Shown here: piece after piece, positions 1 through 10,143 of the stretch | Layout: each line of letters begins with the position of its first letter | Position numbering within the stretch: the stretch's first letter is position 1 | From: Oasisia sp. SBJ-2009 | Lineage: Eukaryota; Annelida; Polychaeta; Sabellida; Siboglinidae | Length of the DNA stretch: 64,000 nt | Direction: 5' to 3' | NCBI GenBank assembly: GCA_964017155.1 | Contig: OZ024862.1 | Location: 29,060,158 to 29,124,157, forward strand | Notes under the pieces: model-generated | Told to the model about the DNA's origin: nothing | The model's input: only the letters and a program-made list of their open reading frames with translations | The model's database searches: none | Translations under genes and position numbers: made by a program

Positions 1-255
1 CGACGCAGTAGTGTACGGACAGCCTATTGTTCAGACGTGAAGATCCATCACAATAAGATCAATCGCGATCTGGCAGACATTCGGATGCCCTACGCAAAGA
101 AAATGGAGCGACATCTGCTGCTGAAGTGGGGCTTCCCGGCGAAACACTATTGCAAAGCGCCAATGTACTCGGTGCAGTCTTGCTGCGAGACTTGCGAACG
201 GTATGGAATGGCGCTCGACCCTAAAGATGGAAACCCTGCAAAAGCGTTCAGCTAA
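1..255 (+). CDS. 3' end of a second B4GALNT/GT12-like glycosyltransferase copy (partial, runs off the left edge)
   Basis: An open frame runs from base 1 to a TAA at 253-255 and encodes the last 84 residues of the glycosyltransferase that is fuller at 10144-11037 on the other strand. Identity over the shared stretch is high: both contain TAYCSDVKI, ERHLLLKWGFPAKHYC and ETCER, and both end NPAKAFS. Replacements include SSVR for SGVR and MPYAKK for LPYQRK, so this is a diverged paralogue rather than the same sequence read twice. It is the outer end of the left arm of the large inverted duplication, so the two copies point at each other. The catalytic part would lie outside the window, and nothing here says whether the copy is intact. 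In family terms this is the lumenal C-terminal end of a Golgi type II enzyme. Confidence 0.72.
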   Translation, partial: RRSSVRTAYCSDVKIHHNKINRDLADIRMPYAKKMERHLLLKWGFPAKHYCKAPMYSVQSCCETCERYGMALDPKDGNPAKAFS

Positions 256-418
256 AATATTAGTCCTGTTGCGCTCTGTAGTTTGCCACGGGAGAAATGG
301 CCCAGGCTGTATTGAGAGCTGGTCGCTTCATAACTCCGGCCGTTTGTTCTCGGTAATAACTGCATGATAATGTAATAAATCACCCGATAATGCAATAAAT
401 TTGTTGTTGCCTGATAGT

Positions 419-448
419 GCGCACGCACGCACGCACGCACGCACGCAC

Positions 449-490
<42 letters not shown>
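419..490. repeat. (GCAC)n then (CA)n microsatellite
   Basis: About seven GCAC units followed by about twenty CA units. It is the left-arm counterpart of the much longer, more complex array at 9077-9402. The frame read on the minus strand here is a repeat artefact. Confidence 0.95.
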
Positions 491-492
<2 letters not shown>

Positions 493-2387
493 ACGACTCT
501 TGTCTACTAGAGTAGCGTAGGCACGAAGAAAGCACGGTTCCCCTTAAATTTGGTTGTCGCGTATAATTCTAAAAGCAGGGTGTCAATGGAATTCGTCACT
601 AATGTGAAGAACCCTGGAGTCGGTGAACGTTTCCACCACTTGTAGTTTCAGTCCTTTCACTTTGATTGATGTTTCCAAGAACTGCTGACCCGGGGAAACG
701 CTGGGCTGATACACAACTTAGACTTCTTCGTGTTGATGATAAGGCCATGTTATTCTGCATAGTAGCAGAAATCTGCTGTTTAAGAGCGCAGTCATAAGCG
801 AAGATGAAAACTCAGATAACATTCAGTAATTATTTTCTCCGCTTGAAGTCTTTTAGATTTTAATGATGTGAATGCTATGCTGAACAGCGTGGCAAAGCAT
901 CGACGGCGTCGCTGTCGTCCAAAACCAGAACTTGCATGCCCTCGTGAACATGTCTGACTACGTCTACTTGTCAGGACGACGCACCGCCATTGTCATGATT
1001 TTGTTCAGTTGGTTCATGTACAGATCACGTTTCTTCAGGAACACGTCTGAAGTTAGCAAGCTACAAATATTATATCAATTGCGGCTCTGCTTGCTCTGAA
1101 GCCACACTGGCTCTCCGTAGAAGATTACCTTGCTCCATATATGAGAACAAACGCTACAGGATTACGCGGGAAGAGTTTTTCCAGCGATATACAACCGGAG
1201 ATTCAACTTTGTTTGTGGCATTCTGAAAAAGAACTAGCTGCCGAGTAATTTATCTTGTATTGACGCACAATAGAGGCGTCCTTCAGCCTATGGTGGATTA
1301 ATTCTGCAGACCACTTGACATAGAATAGTACAATGAACTTTCAACAAAATATAAATCGTGCTAGACAAACATAAAATGTAAAACTAACATAATAGTCGAG
1401 TTGCCATCCTATACTGTACTGTAGGGAACTTGGAAATGTTTGGGCGTCTAAGGTTTTTTTGCTGAATCATATAGACTATGTGTCCCTGAACTCAAATCCG
1501 TGGGATGGCAATGCGTCATCCTTGGGCAACTTGTGGGAACCACGAAAATCCAAGATGGCTGCCTTGATCCTGACAAATTATAAAATGTGTTCATCTTTAC
1601 ACTACATCATGCTATGAACATATTTTTTGTATGTACACGAATGCTTTGAGGTACGAGGAATTCAATGGAACCGTTTATAATAATGTCCGACTATGTCCAC
1701 GTGACCAAAATCCAAAATGGCCACCATTTCCACCAACAATAGCCAAAATCGAGCATAATTTGTTTGCCTTTTGCTATATAAATATGATTTTATTGTGTCC
1801 ATTCCTATGTTTTACCATATCAGGACTTAAAAGGAAGTATTTCAACTGATGCCCGCCCAAGAAAACCGAGTAATATTCAAAATGGCGTCATTTTAACCCA
1901 AACACATGCAAGAGCCACGATTGTGTGCCTATTCCCACGTTTTACCATATGGGCAAGAACATAGTACTGGTATATACTTGTACGGCCTTAATTACACGTG
2001 AAGTAAACACATGCACTGTACCAACATATGAGGAATTTAATTTAATCATTTTCTATTGTCACGTGACACAAAATCAAGATGGCCGCCATTTCAACCGAAA
2101 ATAGCTCGAAGATTTATTTACAATTCCTCTTCAGCATTGAACATTCATCATGACTGAGTTCCAGGAAGGCTAATAGTTGTACCATCGTGTATGTGTATAT
2201 TACTACACCTGACAAGCATGGGAAATGACACAACATGGTACAACAATTTAAAAGTATAACATCAGAAGTACTGAATTATATAATTGCTGATACACACTGA
2301 GAACTTGTTTGCAAAGGCAAGTTTCATTTGGGCATTGACACAGTATGCATTATTAACAATTGGTATTTAAACGATGAATCATTCCCA
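491..2387. other. noncoding part of the left arm with degenerate tandem motifs
   Basis: No credible gene. From about 1540 to 2110 a loose unit of roughly 160-220 bp recurs, each centred on an AAATCCAAGATGGC-like or AATGGCCACCATTT-like core. Cores lie near 1545, 1706, 1875 and 2083, accompanied by repeated phrases such as CACGTTTTACCATAT. The mirror block is about 5100-5960. The short frames seen here are not conserved between the arms. Confidence 0.6.
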
Positions 2388-3690
2388 TTACGTTCTCATA
2401 GAAAAAGTTATTCCCCATTTTCTCTTGCTCCCCTCTTCCTCCGTACTATCACCTTCATCCTCATTATCATGTCTAGCTTCATTCTCATTATATTTGGTGA
2501 AAGGATTGAAGCACATGGCTTCGGCAACAAAATAACGGTATGGCGTGCAAGACAATCCTGCAGAATGACAGCTATATGCATTACTGCTGCAAGCTTTCCC
2601 GACAGGTTTGCATTGGCAGTTGATGACGTCCATGAGGGCAGGAGGAGCTGCTGGTCCTCTTGCAATGCGTGGAGTTGGCAGATACCCTGCACCACTGACC
2701 AACTCCCACCCCTAAGCAGCGATGTCAACAGCAGGCGGAGTCTGCTGGTCTGCTGCTTTCCAAAGCATTACTTGATAGTGTGCTCGCAGGATGTGATGTG
2801 CCAAATTAGCGTCTGTCGGTGGAAGCGTTTTGACACATACAGCTTTCCCTCTTGTCCTTTTGGTGTAGAGTGCATACCTGGCAGAAGCCATGCTTTCGCC
2901 TGCAGCAACACCATAGAGCGAGCAAATAAATTTGCGTCCAGTCTCTAGCAACTGTTGGTGGTTAGCACTCTGTTCACCGAATACAGTATAGAGTGGCCTG
3001 CGGCCGAATGCATGCATACCGAGCAGTTGGGGGGATTTCGCACCAAGGAGCGAAGAACTTTCATTGAAATAGCCCCACACCATCGATCTAGCTGCACACG
3101 GGCTGTCATCTGCAATCGCCACACCCAGTAGATAAGCAGAACAAAGACGTCAGTGTCATCGCTGATCACTCGTACAATGTTCTTACCATTCTTTACAGCT
3201 TCCAGAAGATAACTGATGATGGTAATATATGCTTCATCATGGCTGTACATACTCTCCTCTCTTCCAACCATCGTCACATTGTTGCCCAAATTGAAAGTGG
3301 AGAGAATTCTGACGAGAGCCTTCTTATTCGCTTTGCTCTTCGTGATGGCATCGCGGCATGGGAGCTTGTTTGATATTGTGATATTGTAGTTAATGGACCC
3401 TTCACCTGCACGCCGGATTCGCTCATGATCTTTTGGCGACCTGTCATCGTAGCGATCGAAGATGACCAGCACTTCTGTTGGTTGTTACTGACCGAGTCTA
3501 TCCTTCATGCTGTTGGCGAGATCTGAAGCTGACCCAGTACATGGCCAAACAATGTGATATAGCAGTTTTTGTCCATCGACGATGACTATATCTGGAGCAT
3601 GTGGCTGAAGATCATCCACTTTAAGTTTAGAGACAAAAGTGGGTGTTGCCCCTGTCCTCAGACATCCATATTCATCTTACCCTTCTTGAC
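2388..3690 (-). pseudogene. PIN/XPG-like uncharacterised invertebrate protein, left copy, broken
   Basis: Read right to left, the frames give VDGQKLLYH, VLVIFDRYDDRSPKDHER, SHDEAYITIISYLL and VISDDTDVFVLL, then a Cys-rich tail. This is the pattern of a widespread but unnamed invertebrate family that resembles PIN/XPG-type nucleases: an early Asp, a second cluster (here HDEA) and a third (SDDTDV). Function is unknown. Lesions seen: an in-frame TAA near 3487-3489 where the right copy has TAC, a small deletion near 3080 that shifts frame, and loss of about 80 nt after the GMHA motif, where the family usually has a Gly-Cys-Asp-Thr segment. The copy cannot make a full protein. It diverges from the right copy across a spacer of about 320 bp. 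Confidence 0.6.
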
Positions 3691-3692
3691 GT

Positions 3693-4935
3693 ATGTTTGC
3701 TCTCCAAACCGGTCTGCAGACACAGAATTCCACGAGCCTGGCCTATGAAGACATACATGGGGGTTTGAAGGGATTAACCGTATCAGAAGACCAAGTGGCC
3801 AAGTACCAACCAACAGAAGTGCTGGTCATCGTCGATCGCTACGATGACAGGTCAGCAAAAGATCATGAGCGAAAATGGCGTGCAGGTGAAGGGTCCGTTA
3901 ACTACAATATCACAATATCAAGCAAGCTCCCATGCCGTGATGCCATCATGAAGAGCAAAGCAAATAAGAAGGCTCTCGTCAGAGTTGTCTCCACTTTCAA
4001 TTTGGGCAACAATGTGACGATGGTTGGAAGAGTGGATAGTATGTACAGCCATGATGAAGCAGATATTACCATCATCAGTTATCTTCTGAAAGCTGTAAAG
4101 AATGGTAAGAACATTGTACGATTGATCAGTGATGACACTGACGTCTTTGTTCTGCTTATCTACTGGGTGTAGAGATTGCAGATAACAGCCCGTGTGCAGC
4201 TAGCTCGATTGTGTGGGGCTATCCTCAATATCAATGAAAGTTCTTCGTTCCTTGGTGCGAAATCCCTCCAACTGCTCGGTATGCATGCATTATCAGGTGT
4301 CCTATCCATTTGGTCATGGCAAAGCGACGGTGCTAAAGGTACTGAAGTCCGCCGACCACTCTGGTGTCTATACTGTATTCGGTTAACAGAGTGCTACCCA
4401 TCAACAGTTGCTAGAGACAGGACGCAAATTTATTTGCTCGCTCTATGGTGTTGCTGCAGGCGAAAGCATGGCTTCTGCCAGGTATGCACTCTACACCAAA
4501 AGGACAAGAGGGAAAGCTGTATGTGTCAAAACGCTTCCACCGACAGACGCTAATTTGGCACATCACAACCTGCTAGCACACTATCAAGTAATGCATTGGA
4601 AGGCAGCAGACCAGCAGACTCCGCCTGCTGTTGACATCGCTGCTTAGGGGTGGGAGTTGGTCAGTGGTGCAGGGTGTGTGCCAACTCCACGCATTGCAAG
4701 AGGACCAGCAGCTCCTCCTGCCCTCATGGACGTCATCAACTGCCAATGCAAACCTGTCGGGAAAGCTTGCAGCAGTCATGCATGTAGCTGTCATTCTGCA
4801 GGATTATCTTGCACGCCATACCGTTATTGTGTTGGCGAAGCCATGTGCTTCAATCCTTTCACCAAATATGATGAGAATGAAGCTAGACATGATAATGAGG
4901 ATGAAGGTGATAGTACGGAGGAAGAGGGGAACTAG
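3693..4935 (+). pseudogene. PIN/XPG-like uncharacterised invertebrate protein, right copy, broken
   Basis: Residues 1-159 (3693-4172) are open and carry VLVIVDRYDDRSAKDHER, RVDSMYSHDEADITIISYL and LISDDTDVFVLLIYW. The putative acidic residues (HDEAD, SDDTD) are present, whereas the left copy has HDEAY. The frame then stops at TAG 4170-4172, where the left copy has TGG. A frameshift follows near 4290-4300, and a TAA at 4384-4386 stands where the left copy has GAA. Beyond that the frame reads LLETGRKFICSLYG and a Cys-rich, acidic tail ending near 4935. I recognise the family only as an unnamed, repeat-associated one. It could be cargo of a mobile element. Confidence 0.62.
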
Positions 4936-5976
4936 AGAGAATGGGGAATAACCTTTTCTATGAGAACGTAATGGGAATGATTCATCGTTTAAATACCAAT
5001 GGTTAATAATGCATACTGTGTCAATGTCCAAATGAAACTTGCCATTGCAAACAAGTTCTCAGTGTGTATCAGCAATTATATAATTCAGTACTTGTGATGT
5101 TATACTTTTAAATTGTTGTACCATGCTGTGTCATTTCCCAACCTGTGTGTGCTTCTTGTCAGGTGTAGTAATATACACATACACGAAGGTATAACTATTA
5201 GCCTTCCTGGGACTCAGTCATGATGAATGTTCAATGCTGAAGAGGAATTGTAAATAAATCTTCGAGCTATTTTCTGTTGAATTGCGGCCATCTTGATTTT
5301 GTATCATGTGACCATAGAAAATGAGTACATTAAATTCCTCATATGTTGGTACAATGCATGTATTTATTTCACGTATAATTAAGGCCGTACAAGTATATAC
5401 CAGTACTATGTTCTTGTCCATATTGTAATACGTGGGAATAGGCACAAGATCGTGGCTCTTGCATGTGTTTGGTTAAAATGTCGCCATTTTGAATATTACT
5501 CGGTTTTCTTGGGCGGGCTTCAGTTAAAATACTTCCTTTTGAGTCCTGATATGGTAAAACATAGGAATGGACAAAATAAAGTCATATTTATATAGCAAAA
5601 GACATTCAAATTATGCTGGATTTTGGCTATTGTTGGTGGAAATTGTGGCCATTTTGGATTTTGGTCACGTGGACATAGTCGGACATTATTATAAACAATT
5701 CCATTGAATTCCTCGTACCTCAAAGCATGCGTGTGCATACAAAAATTATGTTCATAGCATGATTTAGTGTAAAGATGAACACATTTTATAATTTTTCAGG
5801 ATCAAGGCAGCCATCTTGGATTTTCGTGGTTCCCACGAGTTGCCCAAGGATGGCGCATTGCCATCCCACGGATTTGAGTTCAGGGACACATAATCTAATA
5901 ATCTATATGATTCAGCAAAAAAGCCTTAGACGACCAAACATTTCCAGGTTCACAAAATGGCAGCTCGACTATAATT
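4936..5976. other. noncoding right-arm block, mirror of 1380-2387
   Basis: Reverse-complement counterpart of the left-arm noncoding block, with the same ATGGCNGCCATTTT-like cores (near 5288, 5485, 5650 and 5815). No coding frame is preserved between the arms. Confidence 0.6.
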
Positions 5977-6359
5977 TTTGAAAGACGTATGAAAGGTTAG
6001 GCGAACAAGAGGTTGTGTCGCACTGTAACTGATAGTCTACTTTGACCACACTACGTATTTGAGCCTATTTGAGACCGGCTCTAACATAGTGCAACCAGCT
6101 ATCAATAACAACACATATGACTCCAAGTCCGAAAGCGTATGAGAGCAGATTATTGTCAGCAACTTACACCCATCAGTTATAGCAATACATGTAAGCATCC
6201 ATACAAGTCTAAATCCACTTCATTTTATAAGCCATTATAGGGAAATGCGTTGGCGATATCAATAACCCTTTGATGTGTCACAATAGAAGAATTGTGGTTG
6301 TTTCTTGGCTATGACAAACATGAAAACTGAGTTCCAAAACTGAGATACTGAGTTGCCTG

Positions 6360-6860
6360 TCCCCACTCTCGGCGTCGGGTTATCCGAGAAAGGGCCGAGC
6401 ACCGGGTCAAAATTCACTGTCAAACGGATTGTTGGTTGACAGTACGAGAGCAGGACGGTGAGAGTAGCCGGTCAATGCGATATAACGGACGTTGTGTTTG
6501 GAGACTCGCATCAGGCTGTCTAAACAGAGGCGGCCAAAATATGCGTCAGTGACAAAGCTGTGTCCAAATACTATAAGTCGCGACCGCTTCCATATGTCGT
6601 GAGAGATATGGTGAAGAAGGAGCTGGCTGGATAGACTCCTATCCAAGGACATTATAGAGCCCGTCCCGTACTCGGACTGGACCGCACCAATTGTTCCGGC
6701 GATGAAAGCAAAAAAAGCGTACGTCTTTGTGGTGACTACAAACTCACTGTGAATCAGGTGGCAACCTTGGAAAGGTATCCCATTCCCCGAATGGAAGACC
6801 TTTATCCCCAACTGGGGACAGGTAGCCCGTATACAAAGCTCGACATGCGTCACGCCTAAT
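6360..6860 (+). pseudogene. Ty3/gypsy reverse-transcriptase fragment (left foldback arm)
   Basis: Plus-strand frames give LERYPIPRMEDLYPQLGTGS and YTKLDMRHA. Just upstream, in other frames, are DIIEPV- and SDWTAPIVPAMKA-like pieces. These are the Ty3/gypsy RT motifs leading to the first catalytic block. Several stops and frameshifts break it, and the fragment ends where the foldback arm ends. An inverted, slightly different copy lies at 7318-7780. Confidence 0.7.
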
Positions 6861-7317
6861 TGAACTACACTGAGACAGTCGCAAATTGTTTCTCTTGCTC
6901 ACGTCATGGGAGATGTTTCAGAGAAACCAACTGCGTACCACTCCAGAAGTCTCTCACAGACTGAGAAAACCAACACGCAGATGTATTATAAACAAAGGAT
7001 TGGGCATCATCGATGGACTGTCGAAGTTTCACCAGTAATTGGTGAGGTCGCAAGTTTACTATCCCCACTGACCACACGCCGCTGACCTCACGCCAATTCT
7101 GGGATTGCTCGGAGAAATAAAGGCTGTTCCACAGAAGGTGCCTCCATGTATGCAGCGCTGGGAACTGATAACGACTAACCCCGATCTCCTCGCGTGGTGC
7201 TCAGTGCTCAGAATTGTGTGCTCAAGCCTCGCTCTGCCACATGCTCATACTCACGAAGGTCACACAACGTCTTAGGATTTGGACGTTCCATATTCAAGTG
7301 TGAGAATGATTTCGTTG

Positions 7318-7780
7318 CTACCTGTCCCCAGTTGGGGATAAAGGTCTTCCATTCGGGGAATGGGTTACCTTTCCAAGGTTGCCACCTGATTCACAGTGAG
7401 TTTGTAGTCACCACAAAGACGTACGCTTTTGTTTGCTTTCATCGCCGGAACAATTGGTGCGGTCCAGTCCGAGTACGCGACGGGCTCTATAATGTCCTTG
7501 GATAGGAGTCTATCCAGCCAGCTCCTTCTTCACCATATCTCTCACGACATATGGCAGCGGTCGCGACTTATAGTATTTGGACACAGCTTTGTCACTGACG
7601 CATATTTTGGCCGCCTCTGTTTTGATAGCCTGATGCGAGTCTCCAAACACAACGTCTGTTACATCGCATTGACCGGCTACTCTCACCGTCCTGCTCTCGT
7701 ACTGTCAACCAACAACCCGTTTGACAGTGAATGTTGACCCGGTGCTCGGCCCTTTCTCGGATAACCCGACGCCCAGAGTG
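7318..7780 (-). pseudogene. Ty3/gypsy reverse-transcriptase fragment (right foldback arm)
   Basis: Inverted copy of the fragment at 6360-6860, read on the minus strand. It preserves KSVRLCGDYKLTVNQVATLE before a stop, which is the stretch frameshifted in the left arm, so the two arms carry different lesions. Only the N-terminal RT region is present; no protease, RNase H or integrase was found. Confidence 0.68.
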
Positions 7781-8171
7781 GGGACAGGCAACTCAGTATC
7801 TCAGTTTTGGAACTGGGTTTTCATGTTTGTCATAGCCAAGAAACAACCACGATTCTTCTATTGTGACACCTCAAAGGGTTAATTATTGATATCGCCAACG
7901 CATTTCCCTATAATGGCTTATAAAATGAAGTGCATTTAGACTTGTTTGGATGTTTACATGTATTGCTATAACTGATGGGTGTAAGTTGCTGACAATAATC
8001 TCCTCTCGTGCGCTTTCGGGCTTGGAGTCCTATGTGTTGTTATTGATAGCTGGTTGCACTATGTTGGAGCCGGTCTCAAACAGGCTCAAATACGTAGTGT
8101 GGTCAAAGTAGACTATCAGTTACAGTGCGACACAACCTCTTGATCACCTAACCTTTCATACGTCTTTCAAA

Positions 8172-9074
8172 CTTTATGTTAGTTTTACATTTTATGTTTG
8201 TCTAGCACGGTTTATATTTTGTTGAAAGTTCATTGTACTATTCTAAGTCAAGTGGTCTGCAGAATTAATCCACCATAGGTTGAAGGACGCCTCTATTGTG
8301 CGTCAATACAAGATAAATTAATCGGCAGCTAGTTCTTTTTCAGAATGCCACAAACAAAGTTGAATCTCCGGTTGTATATCGCTGGAAAAACTATTCCCGC
8401 GTAATCCTGTAGCGTTTGTTCTCATATATGGTGCAAGGTAATCTTCTACGGAGAGCCAGTGTGGCTTCAGAGCAAGCAGACCCGCGATTGATATAATATT
8501 TGTAGCTTGCTAACTTCAGACCTGTTCCTGAAGAAACGTGATCTGTACATGCACCAACTGAACAAAATCATGACAATGGCGGTGCGTTGTCCTGACAAGT
8601 AGACGTAGTCAGACATGTTCACGAGGGCATGCAAGTTCTGGTTTTAGACGACAGCGACGCCGTCGATGCTTTGCCACGCTGTTCAGCATAGCATTCACAG
8701 AATTAAACTCTAGAAGACTTCAAGCGGAGAAAATAATTACTGAGTGTTATCTGAGTTTTCATCTTCGCTTATGACTGCTCTCTTAAGCAGCACATTTCTG
8801 CTACTATGCAGAATAACATGGCCTTTTCATCAAAACGAAGAAGTATAAAGTTGTGTATCAGCCAAGCGTTTCCCCGGGTCAGCAGTTCTTGGAAACATCA
8901 ATCAAAGTGAAAGGACTGAAACTACAAGTGGTGGACACGTTCACCGACTCCAGGGTTGTTCACATTAGTGACGAATTCCATTGACGCCCTGCTTTCAGAA
9001 TTATACGCGACAACGAAATTTAAGGGGAACCGCGCTTTCTTCGTGCCTACGCTACTCTAGTAGACAAGAGTCGT

Positions 9075-9076
<2 letters not shown>
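8172..9076. other. right-arm noncoding block, mirror of about 490-1375
   Basis: Reverse complement of the left arm next to the microsatellite, for example the GGTTGTATATCGCTGG stretch near 8370. No gene seen. Confidence 0.6.
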
Positions 9077-9164
<88 letters not shown>

Positions 9165-9345
9165 CTGTGTGACTGTGTGACGGTGTGACTGTGTGACTGT
9201 GTGACTGTGTGACTGTGTGACTGTGTGACTGTGTGACTGTGTGACTGTGTGACTGTGTGACTGTGTGACTGTGTGACTGTGTGACTGTGTGACTGTGTGA
9301 CTGTGTGACTGTGTGACTGTGTGACTGTGTGACTGTGTGTGTGTG

Positions 9346-9401
<56 letters not shown>

Positions 9402-9402
9402 T
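9077..9402. repeat. compound satellite (GT)n, (GTGTGACT)n, (GTGC)n
   Basis: About 43 GT units, then an 8-bp unit GTGTGACT repeated about 22 times to about 9345, then a run of GTGC. The left-arm counterpart (419-490) has only the CA and GCAC parts. The 8-bp unit therefore arose or expanded in this arm after duplication, or was lost from the other. Long His-Thr, Ser-His-Thr-Val and Cys-Val frames here are artefacts. Confidence 0.95.
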
Positions 9403-10143
9403 GTGCACTATCAGGCAACAACAAAATTATTACATTATCGGGTGATTTTATTACATTATCATGCAGTTATTACAATATAATGTGTTTAATTACATCATCA
9501 GGCAGTTATTACAATATCAAGTGTTTAATTACATTATCAGGCAGTTATTACATATATTGGATAATATTTTTTCATATATGATTTACCACATAGTCAGAAA
9601 AGTGAATGTGTCCTCATGTACGCTAGGTGGCAGCACCGAGGTACACCTTCGTTGTCTTATAAACATACTGGCTGACGGCGTCAACCTAGAGAGGGGAGGC
9701 GGGTGGCATAGTTGATGTGTTCACATGGTAAGTATTAATACTAAAAACTAAAATTACTGTTACATTTTACGATTTTATGTTTTAATACCTTTACCATGTG
9801 AACATATCTGAGATCCGAGTTACATGCTAACAAGCAATTATTACATTACCAGTTGTAATAGCCCGAATTCGTGCTATTCTTGAGCTACTACATAAATATG
9901 GTGTTGGCCATTTGCTACTGCCTTTTACGGTTGTTCTGATGACTAGAGAGGTTTAGATTTTGTGTTATGTTTCAGATTTGGATATTTTTGACAATATTGA
10001 CATCACGTCTTACGTTTATTTCTACGTAAAGGGGTAGCAAAAAGCCATCACCGAGAGTTATGAAGTTATGAAGCGACCAGCTCTCAATACAGCCTGGGCC
10101 ATTTCTCCCGTGGCAAACTACGGACCGCAACAGGACTAATATT
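9403..10143. other. AT-rich right-arm block, partly missing from the left arm
   Basis: 9403-9480 and 10063-10143 match the left arm (255-418). About 9480-10062 has no left counterpart. It contains a repeated phrase of the type TTACATTATCAGGCAGTTATTACA, about 25-40 bp, in three or four degenerate copies between 9430 and 9560. No gene seen. Confidence 0.55.

Larger units (their letters stand above)
1..3486 (+). repeat. left arm of the large inverted duplication
   Basis: This arm matches the reverse complement of 3805-10398. Anchor points are base 1 with 10398, the glycosyltransferase stop at 255 with 10144, and 3480 with 3811. Similarity is strong but imperfect, with many substitutions and indels, so the copies have diverged since duplication. 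The left arm lacks the 2.2 kb foldback element at 5977-8171, about 0.6 kb near 9480-10060, and most of the GT-rich expansion at 9077-9402. It probably continues beyond the left window edge. Confidence 0.9.
5977..8171. mobile_element. foldback element with Ty3/gypsy RT fragments in both arms
   Basis: Two arms of about 850 bp (5977-6824 and 7318-8171) are near-perfect inverted copies around a unique 490-bp core. The tips read TTTGAAAGACGTATGAAAGG on the left and its complement on the right. The left arm of the large duplication preserves the empty site (CTCGACTATTATGTTAG), so this element arrived in the right arm after the duplication. A 2-3 bp TA-rich target duplication is possible but not clear. 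No transposase frame is seen, so it is presumably non-autonomous. Confidence 0.8.

Noticed and set aside
2328..2948. 206-codon plus-strand frame over the left PIN-like copy
   Set aside because: Antisense shadow: the minus-strand reading has recognisable conserved motifs and a mirrored copy at 4408-4935, this one does not.
9047..9424. Long His-Thr / Ser-His-Thr-Val-Thr-Gln repeat frames
   Set aside because: They are translations of (CA)n and the 8-bp GTGTGACT satellite; all frames stay open because the repeat has no stop.
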